DNA of 64,000 bases from Bacillota bacterium. Its GTDB lineage: Bacteria > Bacillota > Clostridia > Christensenellales > CAG-138. The position numbers and the translations under genes were made by a program. Under the pieces are notes generated by a model. That model was not told the origin of the DNA. It saw nothing but the letters and a program-made list of their open reading frames with translations, and did no database searches. Positions 1-8,258 of the stretch are shown one piece after another. The DNA lies in the NCBI GenBank assembly GCA_023455425.1, contig JAEYCM010000020.1:45644-109643 (forward strand), in the 5' to 3' direction. Position 1 is the stretch's first letter. Each line of letters opens with the position of its first letter.

Positions 1-656
1 GCATTGACGAAAGCGGTCTGAAGGTATACAGCGTCCATCCCATGGGGACCCAGTTTGAGCCGCAGCTGTTTTCCATCTACCACCGGCAGCGCGAGGACGC
101 GAGGAAGATATTCGAGCAGGTGCTCCATGCGGGGAAAACCCTGGGCGCAACGTGTTATGTCATGCACGGCCCCTCGGGATTAAACGGCGCGGTAAGGAAT
201 ACGGACCTTTCGCGCATCGGCCCCATGGTACAGGAGCTTTGCGAGATGGCGGCGGCGTATTCTATTACGCTTGCGTGGGAAAATGTAAGCTGGTGCCTGT
301 TTCATACGCCATCCTTCGGGCCAAGGCTGCTGGATGCGACAAAGGCCGACGATCTGCGGTTTACAATGGATATCAAACAGGCTGCGCGAAGCGGGTATGC
401 GCCCATGGAATACATTGAAGCCATCGGCGAGCGCATGGTCAACCTGCATGTCTGCGATTATGTCAGGAGGCCGGAGCGCGTTATACCCGTGCTGCCGGGC
501 AAGGGCGAATGCGATTTGCCGGCGCTTGGCCAGGCGCTTAAGGCAAAGGGGTATGCAGGTCCCGCGTTTTTGGAGGTTTACAGCGATATGTATTCCGACG
601 AGGCGGAGCTTACAGCCTGCTACGATTATGTGAAAACGTGTTTGACGCTTCCGTAA
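1..656 (+). CDS. Sugar phosphate isomerase/epimerase-like TIM-barrel protein (5' truncated)
   Basis: The reading frame is open from the first bases of the window (frame beginning at base 3), so the true start lies upstream. The protein resembles the xylose-isomerase-like / AP-endonuclease-2 superfamily of TIM barrels, which isomerise or epimerise sugars using a divalent metal. The expected metal ligands appear in the right order: Glu in AWENVSW, Asp in TMDIKQA, His in NLHVCDY and Glu in FLEVYSD. The ending (GKGECDLPALGQALKAKG) is typical of the family. The substrate cannot be named. It precedes pgi by about 45 bases, so a link to sugar metabolism is plausible but not shown. Confidence 0.8.
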   Translation, partial: IDESGLKVYSVHPMGTQFEPQLFSIYHRQREDARKIFEQVLHAGKTLGATCYVMHGPSGLNGAVRNTDLSRIGPMVQELCEMAAAYSITLAWENVSWCLFHTPSFGPRLLDATKADDLRFTMDIKQAARSGYAPMEYIEAIGERMVNLHVCDYVRRPERVIPVLPGKGECDLPALGQALKAKGYAGPAFLEVYSDMYSDEAELTACYDYVKTCLTLP

Positions 657-702
657 CGGGGGCGCACATATATTTTTATTATTGCGGAAAGGATGGAAAC
701 AA

Positions 703-2130
703 ATGAGCCGTTATTTGGATAAACACTGGCAGGAACAGATGCGCATTCGGGTGGACTTTAACAATATGATGGAGGAAATGCTGGGCGAGCAGGGCATTTC
801 TTCTTCTGAAATCGATGCGCTTTCTGAAAAACTCCGAGAAGCGGCGGACGCTATGGAACAAAGCCGCGGTTCCATGAAGTGGCGGGAACTGCCCTACAAT
901 CAGAATGAAATCGTTGCGGATATATTGCATACCGCGGCAGATATCAATACCTGGTGCGAGGATTTTGTGGTGCTGGGTATCGGCGGAAGCGCGCTGGGCC
1001 CTCTTGCGGTGCAGCAGGCGCTCAATCATTTACACTACAACGATCTCCCGCGCGAAAAGCGAGGCGGCCCGCGTCTGTTTGTGGAGGATAACGTGGACCC
1101 CGAGCGCATGCAGGCGTTGTTGGACGTGATCGATCTTGAAAAAACGGTATTTAACGTCGTCACAAAGTCCGGCGGTACGAGCGAGACCATGTCCCAACTT
1201 TTGATCGTGTCCGACCTCATTGAAAAGCGCCTCGGCAAGGATGCGCTCAAAAAGCATATCATCGCGACCACGGATGAGAAAAAGGGCAACCTCATCAAAA
1301 TTGCCAGACAGCTTGGATTAAAGACCTACTATGTGCCCGACGGTGTGGGCGGCAGATTCAGCGAACTTTGCCCGGTCGGCCTTTTAGCTGCCGCCGTGTG
1401 CAATATCGATATCAAAGAACTGCTCGCGGGCGCTGCCTATATGGATGCGCTTACCAAGGAAAAGAATATCTGGCGCAATCCCGCCTACATGCTTGCAACA
1501 TTGCAGTTTATCGCCATGCGGCGCGGCATGAATATTTCCGTCATCATGCCCTATGCCGACTCACTCAAGCTCATTGCGGACTGGTATGCGCAGCTTTGGG
1601 CTGAATCCTTGGGCAAACAGTTTGACCGTACCGGCCGTGAGGTGCGCGAAGGGCAGACCCCCGTGAAAGCTTTGGGCGTTACGGACCAGCACAGCCAGGT
1701 GCAGCTCTACACGGAAGGCCCGTTTGATAAAGTGGTCACGTTCCTTGGCGTGGACCGTTACCGCAAGGAGTACGGCATTCCCTGCGGATACGAAGAAATA
1801 CCGGATGTTTCATTCCTGTGCGGGCATTCTTTGAACGAACTCATTCTGGCCGAGCAAAACGCCACAGAGTACGCCATATTAAAGAGCGGGCACATGAGCC
1901 ACAGCATCGTACTGCCCGAAGCGAACGCCTTTACGGTGGGCCAGCTCTTATATCTGTTTGAAGTACAGACCGCGTTTGCGGGAGAGCTGCTCAACATCAA
2001 TGCGTTCGATCAGCCCGGCGTGGAGGAAGGCAAAAACGCGACGTACGCGCTGCTTGGAAGGCCCGGCTTCGACGAAAAGCGCGCCGAGCTTGCGGCGATC
2101 CCCAAGCGGCAGCAGCGCTACATCATCTAA
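703..2130 (+). CDS. pgi: Glucose-6-phosphate isomerase
   Basis: This enzyme interconverts glucose-6-phosphate and fructose-6-phosphate in cytoplasmic glycolysis and gluconeogenesis. The 475-residue product carries the sugar-phosphate-binding segment GIGGSALG near residue 94, the SIS-type motif TKSGGTSETM, the PGI signature VGGRFS, and a C-terminal region with the conserved GHSLNELI stretch. Length fits the shorter bacterial form. An in-frame TTG at 682 would add seven residues, but the ATG at 703 has GGAAAGGATGG just upstream and is preferred. A strong hairpin terminator follows the stop. Confidence 0.95.
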   Translation: MSRYLDKHWQEQMRIRVDFNNMMEEMLGEQGISSSEIDALSEKLREAADAMEQSRGSMKWRELPYNQNEIVADILHTAADINTWCEDFVVLGIGGSALGPLAVQQALNHLHYNDLPREKRGGPRLFVEDNVDPERMQALLDVIDLEKTVFNVVTKSGGTSETMSQLLIVSDLIEKRLGKDALKKHIIATTDEKKGNLIKIARQLGLKTYYVPDGVGGRFSELCPVGLLAAAVCNIDIKELLAGAAYMDALTKEKNIWRNPAYMLATLQFIAMRRGMNISVIMPYADSLKLIADWYAQLWAESLGKQFDRTGREVREGQTPVKALGVTDQHSQVQLYTEGPFDKVVTFLGVDRYRKEYGIPCGYEEIPDVSFLCGHSLNELILAEQNATEYAILKSGHMSHSIVLPEANAFTVGQLLYLFEVQTAFAGELLNINAFDQPGVEEGKNATYALLGRPGFDEKRAELAAIPKRQQRYII

Positions 2131-2147
2131 ATAGCCAGCAACCTTAT

Positions 2148-2187
2148 GCCGCCGGTTGGAAAAAGACCAATCGGCGGCTTCTTTTTT
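2148..2187 (+). terminator. Rho-independent terminator after pgi
   Basis: A 12-base stem (GCCGCCGGTTGG at 2148-2159 paired with CCAATCGGCGGC at 2167-2178) with a 7-base loop is followed by TTCTTTTTT. It separates pgi from the lipoprotein gene. Confidence 0.9.
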
Positions 2188-2194
2188 GGCCAAG

Positions 2195-2209
2195 CTGTGA
2201 ATTTCACAG
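2195..2209. promoter_or_regulatory. Perfect 15-base palindrome, candidate operator
   Basis: CTGTGAA-T-TTCACAG is a perfect inverted repeat with a single central base. It lies nine bases upstream of the proposed -35 of the binding-lipoprotein gene, where an activator or repressor would bind. The half-site resembles TGTGA, but the spacing is too short for a classical CRP site. No regulator is assigned. Confidence 0.4.
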
Positions 2210-2217
2210 GGCCGCGG

Positions 2218-2246
2218 ATGACAGCGCGTCCGCTTTGATGTAAAAT
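2218..2246 (+). promoter_or_regulatory. Candidate sigma-A promoter for the binding lipoprotein
   Basis: ATGACA (2218-2223) and TAAAAT (2241-2246) are separated by 17 bases, 56 bases before the start codon. It lies after the pgi terminator, so the downstream gene likely has its own transcript. Confidence 0.5.
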
Positions 2247-2302
2247 AGGGCGTGGAATAGCACGGCGGCCTAAGTCTTGCCCGCCAATCAGGAGGAAACG
2301 CA

Positions 2303-3517
2303 ATGGGAGCATTTTGCCGAAGCTTATCCCGCATGGCGGCTTCTTTGTGTTGCGTTGTGTTTTTGCTGGGCTGCACCGCGCCTGCCGCTGTGGAGGAAAC
2401 GCCCGCGCCAACCGGGAGCGGGGCAGCGGAGCCGGCCGTAAAGGTGAATGTCTCCAATACGCTCATCGGCTTTGTCGTGCCGGACTCTGGGGAGCTTTCC
2501 CTTTATTCCGCCAAGCACGGTTTTTTGCGCACGGCGGAAAACCTTGGGTATCCTGCCAAGCTCTATCCCGCCAACATGGGGCAGGATTCCGTAAAGGCGG
2601 TGGAACAGGCGGCCGCTGACGGCTGCAAAGGGCTTTTGATTTGGAGTCCCAGCAACGCGAACGCAGATGCGCTCAAAAAAGCGGCGGAACTGAACCTGTA
2701 CGCGGTGGTGCCTTACCACAGCGCGGAAGGAGAGGGCGTATCCTCCAACGTCGTCGCGGATGTGCTCGGGTATACAGAGGAGGTCGCTATGGGCGTTGCC
2801 GAGCGCATGGTGGAACGCGAGTGCAAGGCCGGAAAGATCCTGGTGTACGGCAAAAACCCCTCCAATGCATACGAGGGTTTTAAGCAGGCTATTGCCACAT
2901 ATTACCCGCAGTATAATGTCGGCTTCTTTACCCGCACCGCGCAGGACGAACAGGCAGCCATTGATGAATTGGCGACCCACATCCTCTGGAACCGGGATAT
3001 CAAGGGTATGTTCTGTACGGATGTGGATGGCGCTTCCATTGCCAGGCGCGCCACAGAACAGGCAGACAAAACCTTTAAGCGAGACGGCGCGCCGGAAAAC
3101 GCGGGGAAGGAAACGGATGGAGCGCAATCTCCTGCGCCTTTGCCGCAAGCTTCACCCACGCCAAGCGCCGCTTCCGGCATAGGACCTTCCACAACGCCCG
3201 TTCCAGAGGGGCTCATCAAATCCATTGTCATCTCCATCGCGGGGTATGGCATCAGCGATGAAAACATTGCCCTGATGCAGGAGAACGATATTTACGCGTT
3301 TGTGCTCGAACCGTATTATGAAGCCAGCGCGCAGTCCGTCATGCTCCTTGACCGCCTGCTGTCCGGGCAGAGCGTTCCGGCTTCGGTTAAGCTCAATATG
3401 CCCATTGTGCGCATGGCGTCTTTAGATAAATACAAGCTTCTTTATGAACAGGTACAGGAATGGTTCGGGCTCAATACGCCCGCCCCTGCGGCCCCGTCGT
3501 CATCTCCGTCCGTGTGA
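2303..3517 (+). CDS. Orphan sugar-binding-type lipoprotein (periplasmic-binding fold)
   Basis: The N-terminus is a lipoprotein signal with lipobox LLGC (Cys24), so the protein should be anchored outside the membrane. Residues about 53-255 look like a ribose/galactose-type periplasmic binding domain (IGFVVPDSGELSLYSAKHGF, then KGLLIWSPSNANADALKKA, then GKILVYGKNPSNAYEGFKQA). The C-lobe resumes at about residue 304 with KSIVISIAGYGISDENIALM. Between them sits a 45-50-residue Pro/Thr/Ser/Ala-rich insert, and a similar short tail ends the protein. No ABC permease or ATPase gene is adjacent, so it may sense a ligand or borrow a transporter. The start has AGGAGG nine bases upstream. Fold assignment is by motif resemblance. 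Confidence 0.75.
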   Translation: MGAFCRSLSRMAASLCCVVFLLGCTAPAAVEETPAPTGSGAAEPAVKVNVSNTLIGFVVPDSGELSLYSAKHGFLRTAENLGYPAKLYPANMGQDSVKAVEQAAADGCKGLLIWSPSNANADALKKAAELNLYAVVPYHSAEGEGVSSNVVADVLGYTEEVAMGVAERMVERECKAGKILVYGKNPSNAYEGFKQAIATYYPQYNVGFFTRTAQDEQAAIDELATHILWNRDIKGMFCTDVDGASIARRATEQADKTFKRDGAPENAGKETDGAQSPAPLPQASPTPSAASGIGPSTTPVPEGLIKSIVISIAGYGISDENIALMQENDIYAFVLEPYYEASAQSVMLLDRLLSGQSVPASVKLNMPIVRMASLDKYKLLYEQVQEWFGLNTPAPAAPSSSPSV

Positions 3518-3533
3518 CGCGAAAGGATCATTC

Positions 3534-4700
3534 GTGCAAAGCGAACGCAAGGCAAGACAAAAATCACAGAATATAGATTGGATCACCCTGCTGCTTGTCG
3601 TGGGGCTGGTCACGTTTGGGCTTATCACCATCGCAAACGTGATGGCGGAGCCCTTTACGGGCGCGGAAAGCAGCGTTTCCGATGTTATGAAAAACCTGAA
3701 TTTGGAGTATGTCCAAAAGCAGATCGTAAATTTCTTAGTCGGCCTGGCCGGGTTGTTCGTCATGCTGGCTATCGACTATTCGCTGTTTCGCCACGCCATC
3801 AAATACATCTACATCGGCAACGTACTGCTGCTGGCGCTGCTGCTTATCATTTCGGAGGATTCGCGCGGCGTTATGGGTTGGTTTAATCTGGGTACGCGCG
3901 CGTTTCAGCCTTCGGAAATCTGTAAGGTGACGCTCATTCTTACGCTTTCCAACCTTGCCTCCGAAATCGTGGAGCGGGAGGGGGGCATTAAGACGCTCAA
4001 GGACCTTGGCATCCTCACGCTGTATTTCGCAGTCCCCTTCGCGCTGGTCGTCCTCCAGCCGGATATGGGGACGGCCGTTGTGTTGTTGGCAATCTATGTA
4101 TGTATCCTCTTTATTTCAAAGCTGAACTGGAAATTTATCGTCAGCGCAATCATTGGCGCTGCTGCGCTGCTGCCGCTGACCTATTTTTATATTCTGGACA
4201 AAGACCAGAAAATGCGCATCGATATTTTCCTCAATCCTGCGCTGGATGAATCAGGGACGGGCGCCGGCATGCACGTCATACGCAGTAAGCAGGCGATCGG
4301 CTCGGGGCAAATGTACGGAAAAGGATATTTTGCGGACGGCACGCTTGCGCAGCTCAAATACGTGCCCGAACGCCATACGGATTTTATATTCTCCGGCGTT
4401 GTGGAGGGGCTGGGGTTTATCGGCGGCACCATACTGATCGTAACATATTTTCTTTTAATTTTTCGCTGGCTCTGGGTTGCGCTCCACGCCAAGGATCATT
4501 TGGGGACATGTATCGCCATAGGCGGCATGGGCATGCTGCTTGCGCACGTGTTTGAAAACATCGGCATGACGATCGGCCTGATGCCCGTCACCGGCATCCC
4601 GCTGCCGTTTGTGAGCTACGGGGGCTCCAATCTGCTTGCAAATATGATGTGCGTGGGCCTTGTGCTCAATGTCTGGATGCGCCGTCAAATACGACGTTAG
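3534..4700 (+). CDS. RodA/FtsW-type SEDS peptidoglycan polymerase
   Basis: This is a polytopic membrane protein of the SEDS family, which polymerises lipid II into glycan strands with a class B PBP partner. The 388-residue product has about ten hydrophobic segments, the family segment FNLGTRAFQPSEICKV, the extracellular PERHTDF motif carrying the presumed catalytic Asp, and the C-terminal GIPLPFVSYGGSN signature. The RAFQPSE form resembles RodA more than FtsW, but SpoVE/FtsW cannot be excluded. The GTG at 3534 is preferred because GAAAGGATC precedes it. An upstream in-frame ATG at 3444 lies deep in the previous gene. No class B PBP gene is adjacent. Confidence 0.88.
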   Translation: MQSERKARQKSQNIDWITLLLVVGLVTFGLITIANVMAEPFTGAESSVSDVMKNLNLEYVQKQIVNFLVGLAGLFVMLAIDYSLFRHAIKYIYIGNVLLLALLLIISEDSRGVMGWFNLGTRAFQPSEICKVTLILTLSNLASEIVEREGGIKTLKDLGILTLYFAVPFALVVLQPDMGTAVVLLAIYVCILFISKLNWKFIVSAIIGAAALLPLTYFYILDKDQKMRIDIFLNPALDESGTGAGMHVIRSKQAIGSGQMYGKGYFADGTLAQLKYVPERHTDFIFSGVVEGLGFIGGTILIVTYFLLIFRWLWVALHAKDHLGTCIAIGGMGMLLAHVFENIGMTIGLMPVTGIPLPFVSYGGSNLLANMMCVGLVLNVWMRRQIRR

Positions 4701-4768
4701 TTCGCAAATAAACGAAGAAAACAGCGCATATATTGTGGTATTCGCAATGAGAGGGGGCGCACCCGCTT

Positions 4769-5455
4769 ATGCAGCGCATGAATACCACGCAATTTACAAC
4801 AGAGGAATTCGACGCCGCTCCGCGCGCTCGTCAAGTACGGACATTCTATAAACCACACCCAAGAAAACGTGCCAAAAAGTCGGAAGGCAGGATGCATGTT
4901 TCCGGGCAGCTGCTCGTGAAGATCGGCATCTGTGCGGTAGCTTGCGCGCTGATATTGAGCATGAAGGCGCTCGATATTCCCGGAACCGAGCAGATGGTAT
5001 CCGGCGTGCGCACCGCAATCAATGAAGAATCGGATCTTGACGAAATGCTCGGCAAGCTGGAATTTGTGGAGCTGCCGGATACGCTTGAGGTCTTCTCCGG
5101 CGAAAGCAAGCTGGCAGTACCCGTCAACGCCCCCAACGTCTCCGTTGAGCCTGCAGAGAAATACGCCATATGGCAGAACGCGCCGGGCGCCGAGGTGGTC
5201 GCTTCCGCTGCGGGAGAGGTGCGCGCAATCGGGGAGGACGCCATACTGGGCCAATATGTGCGTCTCACGCACGCGGGGGATCTTGAGACCATCTATTACG
5301 GGCTTGAAACCATCAATGTGGAGGAAGGCCAGCCCATTAAAAAGCGGGATACGCTGGGTACGCTTGGGGAAGACGGCATGCTCCGCCTAAGCGTGCTGCT
5401 TTCCGGAGAGCCGCAGTCGCCCGACACGTATCTTGATTTGGTCTTGCAGGGATGA
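4769..5455 (+). CDS. SpoIVFA-like membrane protein with degenerate LytM/M23 domain
   Basis: The 228-residue protein has a basic N-terminus, one membrane segment at about residues 48-66, and a C-terminal domain whose order (VVASAAGEVRAIGED, then QYVRLTHAGDLETIYYGL, then GQPIKKRDTLGTLG) matches the M23/LytM fold. The HxH zinc motif of active peptidases is missing, so hydrolysis is unlikely. The gene overlaps the next, an M50 protease, by four bases. This order matches SpoIVFA-SpoIVFB, where a LytM-like protein holds a site-2 protease inactive at the spore membrane. The start has a GAGAGGGGG site. An ATG at 4778 is an alternative. Confidence 0.7.
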   Translation: MQRMNTTQFTTEEFDAAPRARQVRTFYKPHPRKRAKKSEGRMHVSGQLLVKIGICAVACALILSMKALDIPGTEQMVSGVRTAINEESDLDEMLGKLEFVELPDTLEVFSGESKLAVPVNAPNVSVEPAEKYAIWQNAPGAEVVASAAGEVRAIGEDAILGQYVRLTHAGDLETIYYGLETINVEEGQPIKKRDTLGTLGEDGMLRLSVLLSGEPQSPDTYLDLVLQG

Positions 5456-6324
5456 AGCTGTTCCATTTGGGGCAGACGGAAATCCGGCTGCACATCGGCC
5501 TTGTGATCGTGCTTGTGCTTGCGGGCATATTCGGCATGCTGGTGAGCTTGCTGCAGGCGTTGCTTGCGCTTACGCTGCATGAGCTTTCGCATGCCATCGT
5601 CGCCCATGCGCTGGGCTACCGGATCGATGTGATCGAGTTTTTGCCCTATGGCGGCGTCGCCCGGCTTTACGGCCAGGCGATGTCCAACAGGGCGGATTTT
5701 ATTATTGCGTTGGCCGGTCCTTTGTGCAGCTTCCTTGTTGCGGGCGGGGTGGCGCTTGCGGGCACGCTTTTTCCCCTTGCATACTATAAGCTGCAGTATT
5801 TTCTTGCGCTCAATTTTGCGCTGGGGATGTTCAACCTTATCCCGGCGCTTCCGCTTGACGGCGGGCGCATGCTGCGCGCCATACTCGGAAACTTTTTAAG
5901 GCCCAGGCTGGCTACGCTGATCACCGCGTGGCTGGGAGTCATATGCGGTGCGGCGCTTGTGGCGTTCTGCGCATATGCGTTTACGCGGGGAATGGTGAAC
6001 GTATTCCTGCTTATCATGGGCGTCTTTTTGGTGCTGGGCGCAGTTAAGGAGCTTCGTCAGGCGCCGCAGGCCCAGCTTACTGCAATATTGCGGCGGAAAG
6101 ACGCGTTTCGCCGCGGGGAAGCGCTGCCTTTGCGGCATGTTGCGGTACGCGAAAGCGTTTCTGCAGGGTCGGCCTTGCGGCAGCTATCCTATTCGCGGTA
6201 TAATCTATTGCAGGTGCTCGATGAGGAGCTCAACATCATCGGTCAGCTTGACGAAGGAAAGCTATTATCGGGCATTGCGCGCCATGGGCAGGATGTAACG
6301 GTCGGCGCGCTTTTAAGGCGCTGA
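5452..6324 (+). CDS. M50 family intramembrane metalloprotease, SpoIVFB-like
   Basis: The 290-residue membrane protein has the zinc-binding motif HELSH at residues 43-47 and the third-ligand motif PALPLDGGRM with Asp136, both inside hydrophobic segments as in site-2 proteases. Length is close to SpoIVFB (about 290). The C-terminal 90 residues are soluble and may form a short CBS-like region (LPLRHVAVRESVSAGSALRQ). It starts within the stop codon of the SpoIVFA-like gene (ATGA), implying translational coupling. In spore formers the pair releases pro-sigma-K. Whether sigma-K exists here cannot be judged from this window. Confidence 0.85.
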   Translation: MKLFHLGQTEIRLHIGLVIVLVLAGIFGMLVSLLQALLALTLHELSHAIVAHALGYRIDVIEFLPYGGVARLYGQAMSNRADFIIALAGPLCSFLVAGGVALAGTLFPLAYYKLQYFLALNFALGMFNLIPALPLDGGRMLRAILGNFLRPRLATLITAWLGVICGAALVAFCAYAFTRGMVNVFLLIMGVFLVLGAVKELRQAPQAQLTAILRRKDAFRRGEALPLRHVAVRESVSAGSALRQLSYSRYNLLQVLDEELNIIGQLDEGKLLSGIARHGQDVTVGALLRR

Positions 6325-6362
6325 TTGATTAAAATTGCGTTCCGGCAGCATTGGGGCAGGAA

Positions 6363-6391
6363 TTGACCCCCTATACAATTAATGTTAAAAT
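6363..6391 (+). promoter_or_regulatory. Promoter of the radical-SAM/DUF2344/RNase G operon
   Basis: TTGACC (6363-6368), 17 bases, then TAAAAT (6386-6391) with a TGT extension make a near-consensus sigma-A promoter 32 bases before the proposed TTG start. Confidence 0.7.
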
Positions 6392-6422
6392 TAAAACAGC
6401 CTATACGGCTTGGGAGGTACTT

Positions 6423-8258
6423 TTGAATTATTCGGCATTAGACGGCATATTGGGGACCGTTGAAAAGCCGGCGCGATATACGGGCGGAGAATGGAACATG
6501 GTGACGAAGCAAAGCGCTGACGTCCATGTGGCGCTTTGTTTTCCGGATGTATATGAGATCGGCATGTCCCATCTTGGCTCCCGCATCCTCTACCACACGC
6601 TCAACTCTCGCGACGAGATTTTCTGCGAACGCGTATTTGCTCCCTGGACGGATATGGAGCAGGCTTTAAAAGAAAACGGATTGCCGCTGTTTTCTCTGGA
6701 AACAAGGCGTCCGCTTCACACGTTTCATATCATAGGCTTCTCCCTTCTGTATGAAATGTGCTATACGAATATTCTGATGATGCTGGAATTATCCGGCATT
6801 CCCTTCCGCGCGGCGGAGAGGGGGGAAGAATATCCCCTGATTCTCTGCGGCGGCCCCTGCGCATGCAATGCCGAGCCTTTGGCGGATTTTATGGACGCCG
6901 TTATGCTGGGCGACGGGGAGGAACTCTTTGTTGAGGTCATTGACGCTTACCGTCTAGCCCGGGAACGCGGGGAAACGAAGCGGGAGATTTTAAAGCAGCT
7001 TGCAAAAATTCCCGGCGTCTATGTGCCGTCCTTCTATGAGCCGCGCTATGCTGGAGAGGCGTTTGTGGAGCTTGTAAAGACGGAACCCGCCGCGCCCGAT
7101 ACCATTACGCGCCGCATCGTCAGGGATCTTGACGCCGTACCGTATGTGGGTAAGCCCATCGTCCCCAACCTCGGCATTGTACACGACCGCGTGGCGCTCG
7201 AACTCTTCCGCGGATGTACGCGCGGCTGCAGGTTCTGCCAGGCGGGGTACATCTACCGGCCCGTGCGGGAGCGCAGCAAGGAACACCTGCTGGAGATGGC
7301 GCATGCGCTGATAGAAAGCACGGGCTACGATGAAATTTCCCTGTTTTCCTTAAGTTCGAGCGACTATTCCTGCATCCATCAACTGGTGCCGGAATTATTG
7401 GATACCATGGAAGCGCAGCGCGTTTCGGTCTCGCTGCCCTCGCTACGCATCGATACCTTCATCAAAGAAGACCTTGAGCGTATGCAGGAGGTGCGAAAGG
7501 GCGGCCTTACATTTGCGCCTGAGGCTGGGACCCAGCGCATGCGGGACGTTATCAACAAAGGCGTCACGGAGGACGATCTTCTTCGAGCCGTGCGCGACGC
7601 GTTTGGCGCAGGGTGGACAGGCATCAAGCTCTATTTCATGATTGGGCTGCCGACCGAAACGGACGAGGATATTTTAGGCATTGCCGATCTTGCGCGCAAA
7701 GTCAGCGCGGCGTTTTATGAGCTGCCCAAGGAAAAGCGCGGCAAGGGGCTGAGGCTGACGGTGAGCGCGTCGTCCTTTGTGCCAAAACCCTTTACGCCGT
7801 TCCAGTGGGTCGCGCAGGATACCATGGAAGAATTAAAGCGCAAGCAGATGCTGTTAAAGAACGCCATGAAGGGTATCCGCGGCGCGGAGTTCAACTATCA
7901 CGATTCGACCATCAGCGCGCTCGAGGCGGCGTTCTCCAGAGGAGACAGGCGGCTAAGCCGTGTACTGGAGGAAGCCTACCGCCGCGGTTGCCGGTTTGAT
8001 TCCTGGGCGGAGCATTTTAAGCCCGCCGCCTGGCAGGAGGCGTTTGAAGCCTGCGGCCTTTCGCCCGCCTATTACGCCAACCGGGAACGCCCGCTCAATG
8101 AGCCGCTGCCCTGGGAGCGTATGGACCTGCTTGTGGAAACACGCTATCTCAAACAAGAATATGAACAAGCGCTAAAGGCAGCCTGCACCTCGGATTGCAG
8201 GCGCGGCTGCACCGGCTGCTTTGGGAAACGATATGCGGATTATTGCAAACTTTCATAA
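6423..8258 (+). CDS. B12-binding-type radical SAM protein (TIGR03960-like)
   Basis: The 611-residue protein has an N-terminal region resembling a B12-binding domain and a radical-SAM core with CxxxCxxC at Cys265, Cys269 and Cys272 (RGCTRGCRFC), then a segment like YgiQ/MiaB-type enzymes (KGGLTFAPEAGTQRMRDVINKG). It belongs to the family almost always followed by, or fused to, a DUF2344 protein, as here. Its reaction is unknown; RNA modification is often guessed. The TTG at 6423 is chosen because GGGAGG sits six bases upstream. An in-frame TTG at 6351 lies upstream of the proposed promoter. The 3' end overlaps the next gene by 26 bases. Confidence 0.85.
   Translation: MNYSALDGILGTVEKPARYTGGEWNMVTKQSADVHVALCFPDVYEIGMSHLGSRILYHTLNSRDEIFCERVFAPWTDMEQALKENGLPLFSLETRRPLHTFHIIGFSLLYEMCYTNILMMLELSGIPFRAAERGEEYPLILCGGPCACNAEPLADFMDAVMLGDGEELFVEVIDAYRLARERGETKREILKQLAKIPGVYVPSFYEPRYAGEAFVELVKTEPAAPDTITRRIVRDLDAVPYVGKPIVPNLGIVHDRVALELFRGCTRGCRFCQAGYIYRPVRERSKEHLLEMAHALIESTGYDEISLFSLSSSDYSCIHQLVPELLDTMEAQRVSVSLPSLRIDTFIKEDLERMQEVRKGGLTFAPEAGTQRMRDVINKGVTEDDLLRAVRDAFGAGWTGIKLYFMIGLPTETDEDILGIADLARKVSAAFYELPKEKRGKGLRLTVSASSFVPKPFTPFQWVAQDTMEELKRKQMLLKNAMKGIRGAEFNYHDSTISALEAAFSRGDRRLSRVLEEAYRRGCRFDSWAEHFKPAAWQEAFEACGLSPAYYANRERPLNEPLPWERMDLLVETRYLKQEYEQALKAACTSDCRRGCTGCFGKRYADYCKLS

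Noticed and set aside
2324..3148. Minus-strand frame of 274 codons opposite the binding lipoprotein
   Set aside because: No ribosome site or motif; the plus-strand gene has a lipobox, a strong RBS and fold similarity.
4769..5455. Active M23 endopeptidase
   Set aside because: The HxH and first-His zinc motifs are missing although the fold pattern is present, so a catalytic assignment is not supported.
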